A DNA stretch of 64,000 nucleotides from Erinaceus europaeus (lineage: Eukaryota > Chordata > Mammalia > Eulipotyphla > Erinaceidae), in NCBI RefSeq assembly GCF_950295315.1, contig NC_080171.1, positions 116,493,064 to 116,557,063 on the forward strand. The letters are read 5' to 3'. A program made the position numbers and the translations under genes. Below, piece after piece: positions 43,201-64,000 of this stretch. The notes beneath the pieces were generated by a model, which ran no database searches, was not told the DNA's origin, and saw only the letters and a list, made by a program, of their open reading frames with translations. Each line of letters opens with the position of its first letter. The first letter of the stretch is position 1.

Positions 43201-43922
43201 CCAGAAAGTGATTTTTAGATGGAGAACGGTTCATCCTTTGGGCTGGGCCTGGCTATTGTCACCTGGCTCTGGTCTGAGTGATCATGAAAGGAAGCACAGC
43301 AACTCTCAGCACTGCCCTGCCTTGTCCCTGTAGCCACCGCCACTTGTACTTTTTCCCCTTTCCCTCTGCTTTACCCAGAAGGCTGAAGATCATTCTCTGT
43401 GGGTCCTCTGGTATGTCTCACCCAAGTAGAATAGGATTGACCTGCCCAGGACATGACCCAGGAAGATGAAAGATGTCTGTGGGAGGTCTAAGTACTAGTT
43501 ACAGATGGGGGTGATGGGCTTTGATACATACATGCCAGACTTTCACCATCAAAATTCTGGCTACTAACAAAGTTTCCAGACTCTTTACTCTCAAAACAAA
43601 CAAAAAAATTTTTTTTCGAGGACTCCAGTGGGGGCAGTTCACCCCAGAAAGAGAACACGAACAAGATAAGCGGGGTATTTTGACAGAGTAACAAATCGAA
43701 ATCGGTCCTGTAATTAGAGGCTGGAAGAGACAAGGGAAGAGTCTTAGTGTTTTATTATGAATAGTAGGTTGTTTCAAGTTCAATATTGCATATTCAGTAT
43801 AAGGCAACACTGCACAGCTTTGGTTTTCTTCACAAAGAATGAAAAATACTATGTCTAACTAACTCCCTGGCTAATTTTCAGACATAGGTGGACACCAAAT
43901 AGAAATAGGATTTATTCAGCCC

Positions 43923-43928
43923 TTTATT
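43923..43928 (-). terminator. TUBB6: TUBB6 poly(A) signal (AATAAA on - strand)
   Basis: This is TTTATT on the + strand. A second AATAAA at 43911-43916 lies 12 bases further along the transcript, so either could direct cleavage near 43895-43910. Confidence 0.55.
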
Positions 43929-43984
43929 TATGGCACATGAGTTGGTGCAAGTCTTCCAGCAGAAAAAAAAAAAATCTTAGTAGC

Positions 43985-44123
43985 TGGGGGGCAGGGGTAG
44001 ATAGCATAATAGTTATGCAAAGAGACTCTCATGCCTGAGGCTCCAAAGCCCCAGGTTCAATCCCTGTACCACCATAAACCAGAGCTGAGCAGTGCTCTGG
44101 TTAAAAAAAAAAAAAGAAAGAAA
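43985..44123 (+). repeat. SINE D in the TUBB6 3' UTR
   Basis: TSD-like flanks aatcttagtagc (43973) and aaccttagtagc (44124). Antisense to TUBB6. Confidence 0.85.
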
Positions 44124-44300
44124 AACCTTAGTAGCCTCATCTGCTGACTAGGTAGGACGGCCAGTTCTCTGCTATTTCAATGTACATTACTCTACACTTA
44201 GATTGCACTTGTGAGGGTTCTGTACTGACACATTTAGAGTAGTGCACTATGCAGGGGCCACTGGGGTTAAGAAGCATCAGAGTTAGAGAAAGAACATCTG

Positions 44301-44598
44301 AGAGGGGGCGGGCAGTGGTGCACCCGGTTAAGTGCACATGGCACTGAGCAAAGACCCCGCCTCCCCACCTGCAGGGGTAGGAGTGGGGAATCACTTCACA
44401 TGCCGTGAAGCAGATCTGCAGGTGTCTTATCTTTCTCTCTCCCTCTCTATCTCCCCTTCCTCTCTCAATTTCTATCTGTCCTATCCAACATAAAATAGAA
44501 AAGAAAGAAAAAAAAAAAAAGGCTGCCAGGAGCAGTGGATTCGTAGTGCAGGCACCGAGCCCCAGAGATAACCCTGGAAGGGAGAAAAAAAAAAAAAA
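44301..44598 (+). repeat. SINE A-long in the TUBB6 3' UTR
   Basis: Flanks agaacatctga at both ends (about 44290 and 44600). Only about 50 bases from the TUBB6 stop codon. Confidence 0.88.
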
Positions 44599-44646
44599 AA
44601 AGAACATCTGAAAGAAATATAGAGTATTGGAGACAGGGACACTCCT

Positions 44647-60073
<15,427 letters not shown>

Positions 60074-60355
60074 GGCGGGCACCGGCTCGGCGTTCGCGGC
60101 TCTAGCTCTTCGGACGGCGGCAGGGACTGCAGGCCCAGCGGCGCTGCGGGACGGGACCCAACCCTCGGCCCGCCCCCCGCACCCCACCCCGGCCAACCCG
60201 GCCAATGGCGGCGGGCCGCGCCCTCCCGGCCACCTCCCGGTCCCCACCTCGCTCCTCGGCGCGGCTTCCGGGCTGCCCGGCCCCCACCCTCCGCCCCCAG
60301 TTCCTGTCGCTGCAGCCACCCCCCAACACACATCTGCCCAAAGCTGCACCTGGTG

Positions 60356-60358
<3 letters not shown>

Positions 60359-60413
<55 letters not shown>

Positions 60414-60416
60414 ACA

Positions 60417-60455
<39 letters not shown>

Positions 60456-61562
60456 ACACACACACACACACACACCACACACACCACACACACACACACA
60501 CACCACACACACACACACACACCACACACACACACACACACCACACACACACACACCACACACACACACACACACCACACACACACACACACACCACACA
60601 CACACACACACCACACACACACACACACACCACACACCCCCACACACACACACACACACACACACCACACACACACACACACTCACACACACTCACACAC
60701 ACACACACACCACACACACACACCACACACACACACACTCACACACCACACACACACACACCACACACCACACACACACCACACACCACACACACACACC
60801 ACACACACACACACACCACACACACACACACCACACACACCACACACACACCACACACACACACACACCACACACACACCACACACACACACCACACACA
60901 CCACACACACCACACCACACACACCACACACACCACACCACACACCACACACACACACCACACACACACACCACACACACACACACCACACACACACACA
61001 CACCACACACACACACCACACACACACACCACACCACACATACACACACACACCACACACACCACACACACACCACACCACACACACCACACCACACACA
61101 CACACCACACACACACACCACACACCACACACACCACACACACACCACACACACACCACACCACACACCACACCACACATACACACACACACCACACACA
61201 CACACACCACACACACACCACACCACACACACACCACACACACACACCACACACACCACACACACACACATACCTCACACACACACACACACCACACACA
61301 CCACACACACACACCACACACACACCACACCACACACCACATACACACACACACCACACCACACACACACCACACACACACACACCACACACACACACAT
61401 ACCTCACACACACACACCACACACACCACACACACACACCACACACACACACCACACACCACATACACACACACACCACACACACACACACACCACACAC
61501 CACACACACACACACCACACACACACCACACACACACACACCACACACACACCACACACACG

Positions 61563-61595
<33 letters not shown>

Positions 61596-61599
61596 GCAT
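60359..61599. repeat. 1.24-kb CA/CACC array
   Basis: This is a tandem array made almost wholly of CA dinucleotides broken at short, irregular intervals by an extra C (CACACC). It starts with about 26 pure CA units and ends in a CG-containing stretch (cgcacgcgcgcaca). Rare T-containing markers (catacac, catacctcac at 61041, 61180, 61271, 61342, 61400, 61464) recur and suggest higher-order units of roughly 120-160 bases. It lies 286 bases upstream of the TUBB6 start codon. Confidence 0.95.
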
Positions 61600-61754
61600 A
61601 TCCCCTCCTGGGCCTTCCTCCCGGGACCCCCTGTGACCCCGTGCTGGTCAAGATGAGAGCACTGACTGGAACAGATGAGGGACCCTTGCCCCTGGTGGGG
61701 GTACAGGCCGGGGCGCAGCGAGTCGGGTGGAGAAGGGCTGGGACCCCAGGGAAT

Positions 61755-62478
61755 GTCAGACTCAAGCAAAAACTACAAAAGTCATGGGCCCCTAGGAACA
61801 GACTTAAAATGGACTTCCTCTCTTTTTTCCAGTCTAAAAATTTCTACTTTTGTGGTTCCTGTTCATTAATCATGTTGTCTTGCTTTGTATCTTACTGCAT
61901 TTCAGCCACCAAGTTGCAAATGCTACCAGGATCCCATCCTGACTTCCCTGGGCAGAAGACCTCAGCAATGTGTCCTGGAACCTCCCCTCCCAGAGCCCTA
62001 CCCCACCAGGGAAAGAGAGAGACAGGCTGGGGGTGTAGATCCACCCGCCAATGCCCATGTCCAGCAGAGAGGCAATTACAGAAGCCAGAACTCCCACCTT
62101 CTCCACCCCAAAAATAAGTTTGATTCATACTCCAGAAGGGGGAGAAATGATAGCAGGGAAGATAACCAGAGAGCTCTGAAACCTAATTCCACCAGGACCC
62201 GGAAAGTGAAGAGGAAAAGGGAGGGACATTTGGAAGCAGTAATAGGTGTAGGTGTTACTTGGAATGGAAGAGAAGACGGGACCATGGGGGAAAAGGTGAG
62301 CAAATATATATGAATATAGACAGCTAGTTGTAAAAATAATAGTTAACCTCTAACTGCAACCTTTGGAGAACTGCTATAGCTTCCAATGGAAGGACTGGGG
62401 ATACAGACCTCTGGTGGTGCAGACTTATATGCCTATTATCTTATAATTTGTAAATCAATATTAAATCACTAATACAAT
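61755..62478 (+). mobile_element. LINE 3' end (L1-type), noncoding
   Basis: Starts tcagactcaagcaaaaacta and ends aatcaatattaaatcact. Contains gaaagagagagacaggctgg and acctctggtggtgcag, shared with 37021-37696 and, inverted, with 63107-63866. Confidence 0.7.
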
Positions 62479-62772
62479 TTTTCTTTCCTCCAAGGTTATC
62501 GCTGGGGTTCGGTACCTGCACTACAAATCCACTGATCCTGGAAGCTTTCTTTTCTATTTTGTTGCTGTTGTTGGATAGGACAGAGAGAAATGGAGAGAGG
62601 AGGGGAAGACAGAGAGGAGGAGAGAAAGATAGACACCTGCAGACCTGCTTCACCGCCTGTGAAGTGACTCCCCTGCAGGTGGGGAGCTGGGGGCTCGAAC
62701 CGGGATCCTTATGCTAGTCCTTGTGCTTTGCACCACACACGCTTAACCTGCTGCACTACCGCCCGACTCCCT
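62479..62772 (-). repeat. SINE A-long
   Basis: Attached to the LINE terminus: aaggttatcgctggggttcg, then reversed body, ending taccgcccgactccc. Confidence 0.85.
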
Positions 62773-62899
62773 GAACTAACCATCTTTCCCTTTCTATTCT
62801 GGGGTGGGATTTGAATCCAGTGTATTTAAGGGAGTCAGAAAATAGATGTCACTGTGGTTTTACTGTAACCTGGATTCCAGCACCCCCCATTTTCAGCCC

Positions 62900-63099
62900 A
62901 TAACCTTTCTTTCTTATTTATTTATTTATTTTTTATTTTATTTTAACAATTTATTTATTTATTCATGAGAAGGATAGGAGGAGAGAGAGAGAGAAAGAGC
63001 CAGACATCACTTTGGTACATGTGCTGCCGGGGACTGAATTTGAGACCTCATGATTGAGAATCCAGTGCTTTATCCACTGCGCCACCCCCTGGACCACTT
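62900..63099 (-). repeat. SINE C
   Basis: Reversed C ending gcgccaccccctggacc. Confidence 0.85.
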
Positions 63100-63106
63100 T
63101 ATTTTA

Positions 63107-63866
63107 TTTTTTAATAGTGATTTAATATTGATTTACAAAATTACATGTCAGCAGAGATAAAATCCCACTCTGTTCCCACCACCAGAGTTCTTAATCCCAA
63201 ATCCCTCCATTGCAAATTACCACAGTTCTCCTGAGGTTGCAGACATGGGTCAACTGTCATCTCTACAACTATCCGTCTACATTTGCACTTATTTTCCCCC
63301 TTTTTCTTCCAGATCCAATCCTACTTACCCCTCCAAACCACACATAACCCTATTACTACATCCAAATATTTCTCTTTTTCATTCCCTTTCTCTGGGACCT
63401 GACAGTACAGGAGTTCAGTGCCCTCTTATCCTCTCTCACTATCACTTTTCCCCCAATGAAAGCATGGATCAAAGTTGTTTTGGGGGTGCAGAAGGTAGGA
63501 GTTCTGGCTTCTGTAATTACTTCTCCACTGAAATTGAGCATTGGCAGATCAATCCATACTGAGCCTGTCTCTGTCTTTCCCTAGTGAGGAAGGGCATTAG
63601 AGAGGTGAAGTCCCAGGACACAATGTGAGATCATCTGCCCAGAGAAGTCAGGGTGGAATCGTGGTTGTGTCTGCAACTTGGTGTCTGGAAGGTGGCAGGA
63701 CATAAAGTGAGACAAAATGGTTAGTGAACAGGAATAATAATAATAATAAATAGTAACAGAGCAAATGGGATTGGGGCTCTTGGGGTGGAAGAAAGCTTGG
63801 AAATCCATTTTAGGCATGTTTCTAGGGGCCCATGACTATGGTAGTTTTTGCTTGAGTTTGATAGCT
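63107..63866 (-). mobile_element. LINE 3' end (L1-type), noncoding, inverted
   Basis: Reversed terminus gtgatttaatattgatttac at left; gtagtttttgcttgagtttg at right. Same length and order as 61755-62478 in the opposite orientation, with an added (AAT)n near 63735. Confidence 0.7.
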
Positions 63867-63892
63867 AGCATGAAGTTGGATGAAAATACTGT

Positions 63893-64000
63893 CTGGAGAG
63901 TCTGGTAGTAGCACAGTGGGTTAAGTGCAGGTGGTGCAAAGCACAAGGACCAGCTCAGGGATCCTGGTTTGAGCCCCCGACTCCCCACCTGCTGGGGAGT
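63893..64000 (+). repeat. SINE A, cut by the window edge
   Basis: Head ggagagtctggtagtagcac through the box B and ctccccacctgctgggga. Confidence 0.85.

Larger units (their letters stand above)
43905..44646 (-). other. TUBB6: TUBB6 3' UTR, interrupted by two SINEs
   Basis: If the AATAAA at 43923-43928 is used, the UTR runs about 740 bases. It includes one A-long SINE (44301-44598) and one D SINE (43985-44123), both antisense to TUBB6 and both with TSDs. The remaining parts read as one continuous UTR when the insertions are removed. Confidence 0.6.

Noticed and set aside
61600..64000. A further gene upstream of TUBB6 (CIDEA neighbours TUBB6 in human)
   Set aside because: Only repeats were found to the window edge; no exon with splice sites and recognisable protein text.

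Overview
This window is a stretch of mammalian nuclear DNA, most likely from a hedgehog (family Erinaceidae). Two split genes, AFG3L2 and TUBB6, lie tail to tail. The neighbourhood and convergent orientation are those of the human 18p11.21 locus. The hedgehog assignment rests on dozens of tRNA-derived SINEs with a tRNA-like head, a polypyrimidine (TC) stretch and an A-rich AATAAA tail. This is the design described for the erinaceid ERI-1/ERI-2 SINEs (established knowledge; the exact family match was not computed).

Layout. 1-5220: upstream intergenic DNA, mostly SINE nests and an LTR-like remnant. 5400-6100: CpG island with the AFG3L2 promoter and exon 1. 5722-38026: AFG3L2 on the + strand, 17 coding exons, all GT-AG, one open frame of 807 codons encoding the mitochondrial inner-membrane m-AAA protease subunit. 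38558: AFG3L2 poly(A) signal. 38.6-43.9 kb: intergenic, SINE-rich. 43.9-60.1 kb: TUBB6 (class V beta-tubulin, 446 codons) on the - strand in four coding exons, with an intron of about 11.9 kb between exons 3 and 4. 60074-60340: GC-rich TUBB6 promoter. 60359-61599: a 1.24-kb CA/CACC array. 61.7-64.0 kb: two oppositely oriented LINE 3' ends plus SINEs, no gene seen.

SINE families are named here by letter. A: head gggagtcgggcggtagcgca, tail rich in CAACAA and AATAAA. A-long: A with an extra 3' block, read as caggagcagtggattc and gcaataaccctggag. B: head ggccaggtggtggcgcacc. C: head ggtccgggaggtggcgcagt. D: core ataatggttatgcaaagaga. E: tRNA-Ala-like head with tagctca and gtagagca. Strand is that of the SINE. 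SINE borders are accurate to about 5-15 bases unless target-site duplications (TSDs) are given.

The two genes do not work together biochemically; their pairing is conserved synteny. I found no undescribed biological system. The most notable items are an L1-type insertion with a foldback at its 5' end, the CA/CACC array next to the TUBB6 promoter, SINE insertions in the TUBB6 3' UTR, an apparent C-terminal extension of AFG3L2, and SINE nests whose insertion order can be read from TSDs. AFG3L2 intronic DNA and intergenic DNA not listed below showed nothing I could name.
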